Assembly (NCBI GenBank): GCA_029945665.1
Contig: JAQSCZ010000024.1
Coordinates: 1-41,554, forward strand
Direction of reading: 5' to 3'
From: a bacterium
Lineage (GTDB): Bacteria > Bacteroidota > Bacteroidia > NS11-12g > UBA955
DNA length: 41,554 nt
The translations under genes were made by a program, and so were the position numbers. The notes under the pieces are model-generated. The model searched no databases and was not told where the DNA came from. It worked only from the letters and a program-made list of their open reading frames with translations. This document shows positions 13,169 to 22,395 of this stretch, in pieces (position 1 is the first letter of the stretch; the number at the start of each line of letters is the position of its first letter).

Positions 13169-15772
13169 TCAGTCAACTAATCTCTTTAATTCTTGTAGTT
13201 TCATTAGAGCATCTATGGGCGTAAGACTATTCACCTCCATACTCTTTAATTGCCTGTGCAGCTCCTCTATTTTAGGATCGGAAACACCAAACATGGTGAG
13301 TTGGTATTGGGGTACTTTAATGGTTTTTAGGGTCTCGCGGCCTGAGACTTGCGAGCGGTCTTGCTCTAGCTCTAATAATATTTGTTCGGCACGCTGCACC
13401 ACTGTTAAAGGTACGCCCGCCATTTTGGCTACATGGATACCAAAGCTATGTTCGCTGCCGCCTTTTACAAGCTTGCGAAGGAAGAGAATTTTGTTTTTGG
13501 TTTCTTTAATCGAGATATGGAAATTGCAAATGCCCTCTACATTTTTCTCCAACTCATTGAGCTCATGGTAGTGGGTGGCAAATATTGTTTTAGGGGCTAA
13601 GGGATGCTTGCCTAAATACTCGGCTATGGCCCAAGCCAGGGATACGCCATCGAAGGTGCTAGTGCCACGCCCAATTTCATCTAATAGAATTAAACTGCGC
13701 GCACTTACATTGTTGAGGATGCCTGCGGTCTCAATCATCTCTACCATAAAGGTAGATTCGCCACTGGAGATATTATCGCTAGCGCCTACGCGGGTGTAGA
13801 TGCGGTCGACCATGCCAAACTCGGCATGCTGGGCGGCTACAAAGCAACCTATTTGCCCCATGAGAACGGCCAAGGCGGTTTGTCGTAGAACGGCTGATTT
13901 ACCACTCATGTTAGGACCTGTTAAAATAACAATGCGTTGCTTCTCTTTATCTAATGCAATATCGTTGGGGATATAGGTATCGTCTATTTTTAACTGCTGC
14001 TCGATAACAGGATGGCGGCAATTGGTAAGGTTAAGGTCGAACCCATCGTTAATAATAGGCTTAGCATAATTGTGCTGTTGCGAAACTTCGGCAAAACTTA
14101 CCAAGCAATCGATGCGCGCCAATAGCTGACTGTTGAGTTGCACTGCGGTAATATAACTGCCCATGTAATGCAATAGCTCGCTATACAATCGGTTTTCTAT
14201 TTCGAAAATGCGACTCTCGGCTGTTAATATTTTTTCTTCGTAGGTTTTTAATTCTTGGGTAATATAACGCTCGGCATTGGTAAGGGTTTGTTTGCGAATC
14301 CAATCTTCGGGCACCTTGTCTTTGTGGGTATTGGTAACTTCTAAATAATAACCAAACACAGAGTTAAAGGCAATTTTTAAAGAAGAAATGCCTGTGCGTT
14401 CGGTCTCGCGTTTTTGTATGCCTACTAAATAATCTTTGCCGCTATAGGCCAGGGCTCTTAGCTCGTCTAACTCGGCATCAACGCCATCATTGATAACGCC
14501 TCCTTTATTTACTAGGAGGGGTGAATCTACTTTTACCTCGCGGGTAATTTTATCGATAAGGGTTTGGCATGGATTTAATTGCTCGTTGAGAATTTGCATT
14601 TCGGCGCCTTGCAAAAGCCCTGTAATTTGCTTGATGTTTTTAACACAATCTAAGGCGCGGGCCATTTGCAATACCTCGCGGGGATTGGCGCGCAGTAAGG
14701 ATATTTTAGAGATGATTCGCTCTACATCGCCACATTGTTTCAGTTGTGCAGCAATATCTGTGAAGGCTGTTTTATTTTGAATTAAACTTTCAACTGTATT
14801 GAGGCGGTTGTTAATTTCGGGCAAATCTTTGAGGGGCAATACCAGCCATTTTTTGAGCATGCGACTGCCCATTGGGGTGAGGGTTTTATCGAGCACATCT
14901 ACCAAACATTTGCCGCCTTGGTAGGTAGGGTAGAGGATCTCTAAATTGCGAATGGTAAATTGATCGAACCATACATAATTATCTTCATCGATACGGCTAA
15001 TGGTATTGATGTGGGTGATGTTGTTTTGTTGGTTGTGTTCAAGGTAATACAACGAACTGCCTGCAGCGATAATGGCATTCGGCAAATGGCTAATACCAAA
15101 ACCTTTGAGGGTAGTGGTGCCAAAGTGTGACAACAATTTTTCTTGGGTATAATCCAATTGAAACACCCAATCATCGATGGTGAATTGATAAAATTTTTCG
15201 CCTGTTAATTCTTTAAATTGTTTGGCTTGGTTTTTACTTAAAATAACCTCCGATGGGCGCAGGCTATTGAGTAATTTATCGATGTAATCGAGGGGACCTT
15301 CGGCTACTAAAAATTCGCCTGTAGAGATATCTAAAAAAGAACAACCGGCAATGTTGCCATTGAAATAAATAGCAGCTAAATAATTATTGCTGCGGGTATC
15401 TAATACTTTATCGTTAAATACAACACCAGGCGTTACGAGTTCGGTAACACCGCGTTTAACAATGCCTTTGGCCATTTTAGGATCTTCGAGTTGATCGCAG
15501 ATGGCAACACGCTGTCCAGCACGAACCAGTTTAGGTAAATAGGTGTCTAATGAGTGGTGAGGGAAACCTGCCAATTCAATTTCGCTGCTGCTGCCTGCTC
15601 CGCGTTTGGTGAGTACGATGCCTAAAATTTGAGAAGCACAAATGGCATCTTCGCCAAAGGTTTCGTAAAAATCGCCTACTCTAAACAATAGTAAGGCGCC
15701 CGGATATTTTTGTTTAAATCCGAAATATTGCTTCATCAGCGGTGTTTGAGAATCTGTTATCTTTGCACTCAT
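13169..15772 (-). CDS. mutS: DNA mismatch repair protein MutS
   Basis: 867 residues, full length for MutS1. Binds mismatches and small loops and recruits MutL. The N-terminal mismatch-binding Phe-x-Glu motif is present (GDFYETFGEDA, ~32-42). Connector, core and clamp domains follow. The ABC ATPase has Walker A GPNMSGKS (~618-625), the block STFMVEM, Walker B LILLDEIGRGTSTFDG (~695-710) and the switch FATHYHE. The C-terminus ends in the short helical tail typical of the family (ALMKLQELKRL). It is transcribed divergently from the SpoU-type methyltransferase with 60 bases between. Nothing appears broken. A palindromic element lies immediately beyond its stop. Confidence 0.98.
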   Translation of the reverse strand: MSAKITDSQTPLMKQYFGFKQKYPGALLLFRVGDFYETFGEDAICASQILGIVLTKRGAGSSSEIELAGFPHHSLDTYLPKLVRAGQRVAICDQLEDPKMAKGIVKRGVTELVTPGVVFNDKVLDTRSNNYLAAIYFNGNIAGCSFLDISTGEFLVAEGPLDYIDKLLNSLRPSEVILSKNQAKQFKELTGEKFYQFTIDDWVFQLDYTQEKLLSHFGTTTLKGFGISHLPNAIIAAGSSLYYLEHNQQNNITHINTISRIDEDNYVWFDQFTIRNLEILYPTYQGGKCLVDVLDKTLTPMGSRMLKKWLVLPLKDLPEINNRLNTVESLIQNKTAFTDIAAQLKQCGDVERIISKISLLRANPREVLQMARALDCVKNIKQITGLLQGAEMQILNEQLNPCQTLIDKITREVKVDSPLLVNKGGVINDGVDAELDELRALAYSGKDYLVGIQKRETERTGISSLKIAFNSVFGYYLEVTNTHKDKVPEDWIRKQTLTNAERYITQELKTYEEKILTAESRIFEIENRLYSELLHYMGSYITAVQLNSQLLARIDCLVSFAEVSQQHNYAKPIINDGFDLNLTNCRHPVIEQQLKIDDTYIPNDIALDKEKQRIVILTGPNMSGKSAVLRQTALAVLMGQIGCFVAAQHAEFGMVDRIYTRVGASDNISSGESTFMVEMIETAGILNNVSARSLILLDEIGRGTSTFDGVSLAWAIAEYLGKHPLAPKTIFATHYHELNELEKNVEGICNFHISIKETKNKILFLRKLVKGGSEHSFGIHVAKMAGVPLTVVQRAEQILLELEQDRSQVSGRETLKTIKVPQYQLTMFGVSDPKIEELHRQLKSMEVNSLTPIDALMKLQELKRLVD

Positions 15773-15832
15773 AATTTACCATTTTTACGAGGCGGTAAGT
15801 TATAAAAATTACAATAAATACCACCCGTCAAA

Positions 15833-16357
15833 ATGTTCCGCAAGTTAGCTACACATCAACTGAACCGATTAACAATTTATCAATACCAACAACTCGAAAA
15901 AAAACCGATTGCAATTGTGTTAGACAATGTGCGCAGTTTGAATAATGTAGGCAGTATTTTTCGCACCTCGGATGGGTTTGGAATTGAGAAAATTTATTTG
16001 TGTGGTATTACAGGTACGCCTCCTCACCGCGACATTCATAAAACCGCTTTGGGTGCCGAGAACAGCATGGCTTGGGAGCATGTAGAAAGTACGGTAGAGG
16101 TATGTAAAAAGCTAAAAGCAGAGGGCTACAAATTGGCCGCCATAGAACAAGCGGAAGGCAGTGTGAGTTTAAAAGATTTTACAATTAATGCCAACGAAAA
16201 ATGGGCGATTATTTTTGGCAACGAGGTAGATGGGGTACACAATGATGTGTTGGCCTTGTGCGATGCTTGTGTGGAGATACCGCAGTTTGGAACCAAGCAT
16301 TCTTTCAATGTATCCGTATGTGCGGGCATTATTTTGTGGGAGTTGTTGAAGGCCTAA
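15833..16357 (+). CDS. SpoU/TrmH-family RNA 2'-O-ribose methyltransferase
   Basis: 174 residues of the SPOUT superfamily, which transfers methyl from AdoMet to a ribose 2'-OH in tRNA or rRNA using a deep trefoil knot. Motif 1 is NNVGSIFRTSDGFG (~38-51), with the conserved Asn and Arg. Motif 2 is IIFGNEVDGV (~127-136). Motif 3 is IPQFGTKHSFNVSVCAG (~149-165). The length fits the short TrmH/TrmL-like class without an added N-terminal RNA-binding domain. The substrate nucleotide cannot be assigned. It is divergent from mutS, a spacing that allows shared promoter control. Confidence 0.93.
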   Translation: MFRKLATHQLNRLTIYQYQQLEKKPIAIVLDNVRSLNNVGSIFRTSDGFGIEKIYLCGITGTPPHRDIHKTALGAENSMAWEHVESTVEVCKKLKAEGYKLAAIEQAEGSVSLKDFTINANEKWAIIFGNEVDGVHNDVLALCDACVEIPQFGTKHSFNVSVCAGIILWELLKA

Positions 16358-16521
16358 TATAAAGCTCGCTTGCTGCGTTATGCTTGCCAAACAAAATGCT
16401 CATTTACTGTTTGTAAACTCCGCTTTTATTTGACTCGAATGCCTTGCCATCGCACTTTCTATTAAGCCTTACGGCGTTTGATTTATTGGTTCACATTTAA
16501 AGCTTGCTTTAAATACTTAAG
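16358..16521. other. Intergenic, no gene; probable decayed repeat
   Basis: AAGCTCGCTTGCTGCGTTATG, TTACGGCGTTTG and AAAGCTTGCTTT suggest a dispersed repeat, but I found no second copy in this window. Confidence 0.3.
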
Positions 16522-17038
16522 TGCTCTTGTTGTAGCGCCTTTAATTAACTAAGTAATTCCGCAGCCCGTCATGCTGAAAAACAGGAAGCATGGCAAGCGA
16601 GCAGGCTGTTTATTCAGCATCGGGCAGACCCCACCCCAAATTTCCACCGAAGCCCCTTCCCCCGAATGAGAACCATGGAAATATAGATTCCGGTTACTCC
16701 GCGCGTTCCTGAATAAATATTTTTACAGAGCCACAAATATTTTTCAGGAAGACTTCACTCTAGGAAGTTTGTGGTTAGGTTTTGGCAAAATCCTCAGACA
16801 AATCTTTCATATCCGGATTGACGGATTGGATGGGCTCTATTTTCCATTGTCTGTGCCAATTTTTAAGTTGCTTTTCTCTTGCAATGGTAGCCACAATGGA
16901 TGGAATTGTTTCGAAATAAACCAAATAAAAGCAATTGTAACGCGAAGTAAATTTTCCGCCAATTGAATCTTTGTGTTGAGAAACCCTTCTTTGTAAATTC
17001 GAAGTTACGCCAATATAAAACGAACTTCTTTTTTTGTT
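16522..17038 (-). repeat. GIY-YIG/hairpin block, copy 1 (intact)
   Basis: A 517-base block repeated at 18105-18635. In GIY-YIG sense: the endonuclease gene body, then hairpin 2 (16708-16748; CCTGAA-t-AAATATTT paired with AAATATTTTTCAGG, one bulged T), a GC-rich constant stretch, then hairpin 1 (16565-16624; CCCG-tc-ATGCTGAA paired with TTCAGCAT-CGGG, two-base bulge), then GGCGCTACAACAAGAGCA. The arms are conserved between copies, but the inside of hairpin 1 is not. Confidence 0.85.
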
Positions 17039-17068
17039 CGACATGATGTAAACATAGCCTGTTTTCAT
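16775..17068 (-). CDS. GIY-YIG endonuclease, intact, 97 residues
   Basis: A stand-alone GIY-YIG domain of the UPF0213/YhbQ-like size class. It begins MKTGYVYIMSNKKRSSFYIG, where the GIY block appears as GYVYIM and the YIG block as FYIGVT. The conserved Arg (NLQRRVSQHK) and the catalytic Glu (AIAREKQLKNW) are present. These small nucleases cut DNA at branched or specific sites; some act as homing enzymes. Here the gene is the coding part of a duplicated block with two structured hairpins downstream, a context that looks selfish or mobile rather than a fixed repair role. The start is set by the GIY block, which leaves only three residues upstream. Confidence 0.88.
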   Translation of the reverse strand: MKTGYVYIMSNKKRSSFYIGVTSNLQRRVSQHKDSIGGKFTSRYNCFYLVYFETIPSIVATIAREKQLKNWHRQWKIEPIQSVNPDMKDLSEDFAKT

Positions 17069-17127
17069 AATAGCGAATCTAAAAAAAAATAAAGAAATAA
17101 GTAACGGTCTATTTGCGAGATGCTCCT

Positions 17128-18003
17128 CTAGTTTACTATTTCGTTGTGTTTAAAATTTTTCCTTTTACCGACTGTGATAGGAAGGTTATCGGGATTGAAA
17201 ATGTTGGTATTAATTGCAATGCCAAACATTAATGAGGAATTAGTTATGGCATATTTGTTCGCGTTGTTATAATGTGAAATGACAAAATTTAATTTCAACT
17301 TAAGGTGCTCCGATTTTGAAATACTAAAAGTGAAATTATGTTCAAATAAGTTGGAGCTCCAATGCTTATCTAACGCACTATATTGTTCCCAGTAGGTTGA
17401 ATCATTGTAATTCAAATTTGAAAATTTAAGTTTACTAGCTCTTAAAGAATAAGTAAAACTGGTTCGTTTGTTTGGGGATTGAAAACTGAAATTGGGCATA
17501 ATTCCAATTCTTTGATAGTGCCCACTAAGTTGATAGAATTTTGAAGTATTTCTAGCAGAGAATGTAGTTGCAGATGGATTTCTCCAATGGACTTCATTTT
17601 CGTTGGAGAAATCTCCAATTCTTAAATCTCCAAAAATCTCAAATCTAAAATTTTGACTAAGGCGCTGGTTTAAGAAATAACCAATCCCTAAATTATAGTA
17701 ATCCTGATGATATCTGAATTTTGTATAAGTGGCGGGCCTTAAAATGATAGCATCATTGGATTGGTTGTTAAATCCACCACCAGCCCCGGCATAAAGAGCT
17801 GCAAAATTTGTAAGTGCATATCCTGCGGTAATTTCAGATTTTATAAAGCCAATTGAAAAATCAGTGTAAAAATCACCTTTGTTTTTAAATAAGGGTGTTG
17901 GATTCCTTGTTGGGGCATATAAGAGTGCCTTTTGTCTGCCGCAGCCTGCAATCAAGCTAGATAGAATTATAATTGAAAGAAAGGATATGATTTTTCTGTC
18001 CAT
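17128..18003 (-). CDS. Lipoprotein with outer-membrane barrel-like features, paralogue A
   Basis: The frame opens at 18030, but a TATGTTTG promoter element covers that ATG, and the ATG at 18003 gives a proper lipoprotein signal (MDRKIISFLSIIILSSLIAG then C). The mature 290-residue protein begins with YAPTRNPTPLFKNKGDFY and then has repeating β-strand patterns: AALYAGAGGGF, NLGIGYFLNQ, NFRFEIFGDLRIGDF, GIMPNFSFQ. It is a clear paralogue of the protein at 23092-23877, sharing xxTRNPxPLFK-x-KGD, FRFEIFGDL and GIMPN. The function is unknown; I infer a surface or periplasm-facing β-protein. It lies between two copies of the GIY-YIG block. Confidence 0.75.
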   Translation of the reverse strand: MDRKIISFLSIIILSSLIAGCGRQKALLYAPTRNPTPLFKNKGDFYTDFSIGFIKSEITAGYALTNFAALYAGAGGGFNNQSNDAIILRPATYTKFRYHQDYYNLGIGYFLNQRLSQNFRFEIFGDLRIGDFSNENEVHWRNPSATTFSARNTSKFYQLSGHYQRIGIMPNFSFQSPNKRTSFTYSLRASKLKFSNLNYNDSTYWEQYSALDKHWSSNLFEHNFTFSISKSEHLKLKLNFVISHYNNANKYAITNSSLMFGIAINTNIFNPDNLPITVGKRKNFKHNEIVN

Positions 18004-18023
18004 AATGAGCCGGCCTATTTTTA

Positions 18024-18031
18024 CAAACATA
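18024..18031 (-). promoter_or_regulatory. Candidate -7 element fixing the lipoprotein start
   Basis: TATGTTTG on the minus strand matches TAnnTTTG and predicts transcription from about 18018, downstream of the alternative ATG at 18030. Confidence 0.45.
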
Positions 18032-18104
18032 AGTAAAAATTAAGCTTTTAATAATTTAATTCTATATTTTAAAGCTTGATTGAAAGAGTTTTGTTACTCA
18101 GATA

Positions 18105-18635
18105 TGCTCTTGTTGTAGCGCCTTTAATTAACGTAATGAAGACGCAGCCCGGTATGCTGAACTTTTTTCTTGTAGCGCATCGGAATAAAAATGCTGCTCC
18201 GAGCATTTATTCAGCATCGGGCAGACCCCGCCCCAAATTTCCACCGTAGCCCCTTCCCCCGAATGAGAACCATAGAAATATAGATTCCGGTTACTTCGCG
18301 CGTTCCTGAATAAATATTTGTACAGAGCCACAAATATTTTTCAGGAAGACTTCACTCTAGGAAGTTTGTGGTTAGGTTTTGGCAAAATCCTCAGACAAAT
18401 CTTTCATATCCGGATTGACGGATTGGATGGGTTCTATTTTCCATTGTCTGTGCCAATTTTTAAGTTGCTTTTCTCTTGCAATGGCAGCCACAATGAATGG
18501 AATTGTTTCGAAATAAACGAGGTAGAAACAATTGTAACGCGAAGTGAATTTTCCGCCAATTGAATCTTTGTGTTGAGAAACCTTTCTTTGTAAATTCGAA
18601 GTTACGCCAATATAAAACGAACTTCTTTTTTTGTT
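18105..18635 (-). repeat. GIY-YIG/hairpin block, copy 2
   Basis: A 531-base copy of 16522-17038. Hairpin 2 is at 18305-18345 and hairpin 1 at 18148-18221, with the same arms (CCCG-gt-ATGCTGAA, TTCAGCAT-CGGG). The inside of hairpin 1 is unrelated to copy 1 and holds its own AAATGC/GCATTT stem. Similarity stops abruptly inside the endonuclease gene at 18635. Confidence 0.85.
18372..18635 (-). pseudogene. GIY-YIG endonuclease, 5'-truncated copy
   Basis: In the same frame as the intact copy, it reads NKKRSSFYIGVTSNLQRK through to DLSEDFAKT with only about three residue changes. The first ~10 residues, including the GIY half of the motif, are lost. The frame meets a stop (TAA) six codons upstream of the homologous part, with no start codon between. 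It therefore cannot make an active enzyme. Homology to copy 1 ends at 18635. Confidence 0.88.
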
Positions 18636-18685
18636 GAATTGATTTCTTTAAGTTTGTTTGAAATACCGAATTAATCCAGCCTATT

Positions 18686-19240
18686 ATGACTGAAGAACAA
18701 TCAACCCGCAAAAAAATCTTAGAGAATAAGTTTCTGCCATTGATACTCATGGCATTGAATTTATCTTTTTTCTTTTATTTCATCCCCGATCATGTAGCCG
18801 AGTCCTATTCAACCTTCTTGGCCATACTTGGAGGTGTTATTACCATGGTGCTTGCATTTTGGATTGCCTTATTTGTGTTGCCTAAAGTATTCGATGCTGC
18901 ACCTATTTTTATGGCGTTGCTTTGTATGAGTTCTTTGTTTGTTTTTGGTTATCTTTTTATTGTAAAGACAAGTGATTTTAGTGCGAATGAATTATCAAAA
19001 TATGGGGTTTTAACCAATGCTGTTATAGTTGATAAAACACAATTATACGGAAGGCGAGGTAAGACCATTCAAAGTATGGAAGTTCAATTTACTACCCAAG
19101 ATGCGAAATCTGTTACAGCTAAAATTTTGTTGTCAGAAGGGGAATATGAGCGTTTTCAAGAAGGTATGCAAGTGCCAATCACTTACTCCTCAAAACATCC
19201 GGAAATTGTTGGAATTGCTTATAGTAAAATGAAGCAATAA
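18686..19240 (+). CDS. Membrane protein with DUF3592-like domain
   Basis: 184 residues. Three membrane segments are visible at about 16-34 (FLPLILMALNLSFFFYFI), 42-64 (FLAILGGVITMVLAFWIALF) and 74-92 (IFMALLCMSSLFVFGYLFIV). The soluble C-terminal part (ELSKYGVLTNAVIVDK, MEVQFTTQDAKSVTAKI, MQVPITYSSKHPEIV) has the β-pattern of DUF3592, a domain of unknown function common in membrane proteins. It starts 50 bases from the broken GIY-YIG block. A TAAGTTTG -7 element at 18649-18656 may drive it. Confidence 0.7.
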   Translation: MTEEQSTRKKILENKFLPLILMALNLSFFFYFIPDHVAESYSTFLAILGGVITMVLAFWIALFVLPKVFDAAPIFMALLCMSSLFVFGYLFIVKTSDFSANELSKYGVLTNAVIVDKTQLYGRRGKTIQSMEVQFTTQDAKSVTAKILLSEGEYERFQEGMQVPITYSSKHPEIVGIAYSKMKQ

Positions 19241-19299
19241 AGAGGTTCTTTTTAAATACATAATAAGCTTTCAATTCTGGTTAGGCAATAGACATAAAA

Positions 19300-19333
19300 A
19301 AAGCTGGATCTAACAAATTATAGACCCAGCTTT
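19300..19333. terminator. Bidirectional terminator
   Basis: AAAGCTGG-a-TCTA pairs with TAGA-c-CCAGCTTT (8 + 4 bp with one mismatch, 8-base loop), preceded by an A-run. It serves the convergent genes on both sides. Confidence 0.8.
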
Positions 19334-19352
19334 AGTAAATATTTAGTTTGTT

Positions 19353-22300
19353 TTATTGTATAATCAACTTAATGTTTTTGATGCTGTCGAACATAGTAAT
19401 TTTCACCATGTACATACCAGCAGGTAATTGGTTTAATTCCGTTTGACCATTTACAATGCCACTAACAATTTCTTTGCCATTGATATCCATGATTGAATAG
19501 TTAGCCAATTCACTGGTTTCGATGTTCACAATGCCTTTCGAAGGATTCGGGTATACTTTAACGATTTCGTTTTGTTTCGATTTGAAATCAATTTTAATCA
19601 TATTAGAAAGTGAAGATTTACCATCCATATCGACTTGATTTAATCTGTAAAAATTAATATCAGATGTTGTAGGGTCAATGTATTCATAATTATTAATACC
19701 CGCTGAATTGTTTTTCGCATTGACCGTACCAATGGTTTGCCAATGTAAGCCATCGATGCTTTTTTGTACTTCGAAGTAGGCATTTTCAACCTCGTCTGTA
19801 GTAGCCCATTTAATTAATGATGCGTGTGATTCTTGCAGTGCTTTACCTTCGAAATTGATTAGCATAACAGGAAGCGATGTCAAAGGATTTCCAATTCCAA
19901 AAGGAGAGAAAGTGCCAGTGTAACCTGTATAAGTTAAGCTAGTGCTTGTTGAACTTGTAGTGCCAGTTTGTTTTACCCAATAAGCGCCATCAAAGTGAAA
20001 TAAAGTAGCAGTAGAAATATTATAAGCTTCGCCAGCGTTCCAATTGAATACAAAATTCAAACCGCTACCTGCATTAGGATTGGTTTTACCAATGTCCCAG
20101 GTATGTCTCACGTGGCCATCTCTGCTTGTATCGCCAGAGTAACCATTAAAGTATACTTTGTCATAAACTCTTACCGAGAAATAATCATTGCTACCCGTAT
20201 TATTTGTAATCTTAAGTGGGTTATAGGTGCTTTTTCCAACTGGAATGGTAGTTGATGATAAATTGCTGATATTCGTTTTTACAACACCTGTACCAGTGGT
20301 CTTAATGTAATTGCTGCTATTGGCATTGCTGAAGCTTGAAGCGGTTAAATTGTAGTTGCCAATATCGATGGTGCGATTGGCGCCATTGAAATTTAGATTG
20401 CCTATTATTCTTGTTTGATCTAAGATAACACTGTTAGTAGAAGAACTGCTAATTACAACATCAAGTCCATTGTCTGCAACTCCACCACACCAGTTCGAAG
20501 CGGTTTGCCAAGCATTGCTTGTACCACCGTCCCAACGGCAAACTGTAGTGCCATAAACGGTGATGGTTCCATAGCTGCTATAAGCATTTCCGCAACTGCC
20601 ATTTACTAATTGTGCTCTGTAAAGTCTGTTTGCACTAACGCTTGAATAAGCCAATGAAGCGGTTGTATTGGCAACGTTGGTCCAAATAATTCCGCCATCG
20701 ATTGAATACTGCCATTTTGCAATGGTACCTGTATAGCTGCTAAGTGTTAAAGTGCCTGAGTTGCTTCCGCCACAATGTTCGGCATTGCTAACACTACCAC
20801 CAATGGGTGCGGTTCCAGAGGTTACTGTAATGGTATATCCTGGTGTAAATACGGCACTTCCGCAACCATTGTTTTGAATGGAAGCTCTGAAGTAATAGGT
20901 GCCAGTGGAACCTAATGCATAAGACATCGCGGTAGTGGTATTGCTAATGTCTGTAACAGCACTCGCAAATGTGCTACTAGTAGAAACCTGCCATTTTAAA
21001 ATGGAGCCAGTATTGCCATATAAATTAAATGAAGCAGATGCTCCAGCGCAGATGGTATTATTAGCAGCTACAATATTACCTGCAATTGTTTTATTAACAT
21101 AGATAGGTGTTGAACTTGTTGCTAAACTGCTGCAACCACTTGCTGTATTCACTACTGCTCTATAATAAGTAGTAGTGGTAATGTTTGTAGCAGTATAGGT
21201 TGTTGTTGTATTGCCAATGCTTGTAGCTGCTGTTAAGAAATTATCGAGTGATGATTCCCATCTTGCTACCGTTCCTGATAAGCCAGTTAGGGTGAGGGCT
21301 GTGCTATTCGTTCCTGAACAAACAGAAATATTGCCACCAGTAATAGTTCCCGAAGGTGCGCCGTTGATATAAACACTTCTTGTTGTAACTACTTTAGAAG
21401 AGGTATTGTCATTTGGCATGCCACCAAATTCGATGATACTACCAATAGAACTTGTATTTGGAAAATCGTTCCATAAACCAGTTCCAGTATACATGTGGCC
21501 GTAATCTTCTTCACCTACTGTTCCATTGTTCGGATAGTCATTCGGTTCGCCCGACGACCAGTTGTTGTAAACACCTGAAACAGGTAATACGCCTCCTGAA
21601 GCCCATGCATTTTGTGCAGATATTTTTTGACCTCTCTCAGGTCCTGTTATCCAATAAAAATTGCCGTCTGCGGCAGTTTGATTAGCAAAAGCTGTATAGC
21701 CTAAAGCGGCATTTATTTCCGCATAATTATCGGAGCATCCTATCCATGAATTTTGACCAACCAATACGAAAGAGAAACTGTTTTCTGATTGTGCGTCAAT
21801 AGTGGCTAAATAACCCTCTCGTCCAAAATAGGAATAACCTGATGCATAAGCTTTTGCACCGGTCCAGCTTGTGCCAGTGGCGTAGTATTCATAAAAATGA
21901 CCGTTCAAGATATTGTAGTATTTGATTCCTACAACAAAACTAATAAGTCTGCTTTCAGGGTTACATACCGCCGAAGTAGTGGTAAGTGTTACAGTGCGCA
22001 TTAAGGCTTGCCAATTGGCAGGGGTGGTAGTACCCGAAAATACCAAGCTTCTGGTTGCAGTGTTAAAGGTTGCCACAGTAATACCCGATGGTAAGGTGCC
22101 TGTAACACCAAGAACATCGCCCGAAGTGTAGCTACCTGTAATAGAAACAGTAAATCCTGTAATATTACCATTGGCTGTCAATACAATGTTTGAGTCAACA
22201 ATACTTGAAGTATTATTGACAATGGTCCGTATCGAACTTGATCCATTGATGTTGGCTGAAGTAGCGCTTTGTGCAAACACTTGTTGAAATGAGATTAGGA

Positions 22301-22370
22301 AAAGGAAGCACATAAAGGTCTGCTTTACTCTAATAAATGAATGATTTTTGTAAGGATGTGTATGTTGCAT
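19353..22370 (-). CDS. Large secreted C-type-lectin protein with T9SS sorting domain
   Basis: The frame opens at 22439, but TACATTTG at 22388-22395 puts transcription after that, so the ATG at 22370 (MQHTHPYKNHSF) is preferred, giving 1005 residues. The signal peptide ends QQVFAQ. Next comes a β-rich region, then a C-type lectin-like domain at ~150-330 (NGHFYEYY, YLATIDAQSEN, WSSGEPND, EDYGHMY, LWNDFP). Several Ig-like repeats and a WDGGTSNAWQTASNWCGG segment typical of Bacteroidota surface proteins follow. The type A T9SS signal starts near 940 (VYPNPSKGIVNIE) and ends IKLIIQ. Likely a cell-surface adhesin or carbohydrate binder. Confidence 0.87.
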   Translation of the reverse strand: MQHTHPYKNHSFIRVKQTFMCFLFLISFQQVFAQSATSANINGSSSIRTIVNNTSSIVDSNIVLTANGNITGFTVSITGSYTSGDVLGVTGTLPSGITVATFNTATRSLVFSGTTTPANWQALMRTVTLTTTSAVCNPESRLISFVVGIKYYNILNGHFYEYYATGTSWTGAKAYASGYSYFGREGYLATIDAQSENSFSFVLVGQNSWIGCSDNYAEINAALGYTAFANQTAADGNFYWITGPERGQKISAQNAWASGGVLPVSGVYNNWSSGEPNDYPNNGTVGEEDYGHMYTGTGLWNDFPNTSSIGSIIEFGGMPNDNTSSKVVTTRSVYINGAPSGTITGGNISVCSGTNSTALTLTGLSGTVARWESSLDNFLTAATSIGNTTTTYTATNITTTTYYRAVVNTASGCSSLATSSTPIYVNKTIAGNIVAANNTICAGASASFNLYGNTGSILKWQVSTSSTFASAVTDISNTTTAMSYALGSTGTYYFRASIQNNGCGSAVFTPGYTITVTSGTAPIGGSVSNAEHCGGSNSGTLTLSSYTGTIAKWQYSIDGGIIWTNVANTTASLAYSSVSANRLYRAQLVNGSCGNAYSSYGTITVYGTTVCRWDGGTSNAWQTASNWCGGVADNGLDVVISSSSTNSVILDQTRIIGNLNFNGANRTIDIGNYNLTASSFSNANSSNYIKTTGTGVVKTNISNLSSTTIPVGKSTYNPLKITNNTGSNDYFSVRVYDKVYFNGYSGDTSRDGHVRHTWDIGKTNPNAGSGLNFVFNWNAGEAYNISTATLFHFDGAYWVKQTGTTSSTSTSLTYTGYTGTFSPFGIGNPLTSLPVMLINFEGKALQESHASLIKWATTDEVENAYFEVQKSIDGLHWQTIGTVNAKNNSAGINNYEYIDPTTSDINFYRLNQVDMDGKSSLSNMIKIDFKSKQNEIVKVYPNPSKGIVNIETSELANYSIMDINGKEIVSGIVNGQTELNQLPAGMYMVKITMFDSIKNIKLIIQ

Positions 22371-22387
22371 TTTTGTATAGTGTGCCG

Positions 22388-22395
22388 CAAATGTA
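22388..22395 (-). promoter_or_regulatory. Candidate -7 element of the lectin gene
   Basis: TACATTTG on the minus strand, 17 bases before the preferred ATG at 22370. It argues against the upstream ATG at 22439. Confidence 0.5.

Noticed and set aside
12909-13571. 220-codon plus-strand frame opposite the mutS end
   Set aside because: It runs over REP elements and antisense to mutS; the mutS frame is unmistakable and this one resembles no protein.
16522-18635. Integron attC-like cassette sites
   Set aside because: The bulged stems recall attC, but there is no integrase, no RYYAAC/GTTRRRY core pair and the stems belong to a repeated GIY-YIG block.
18460-18750. 96-codon minus-strand frame over the second GIY-YIG block
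   Set aside because: It is out of frame with the GIY-YIG sequence; the proper frame is a truncated pseudogene.
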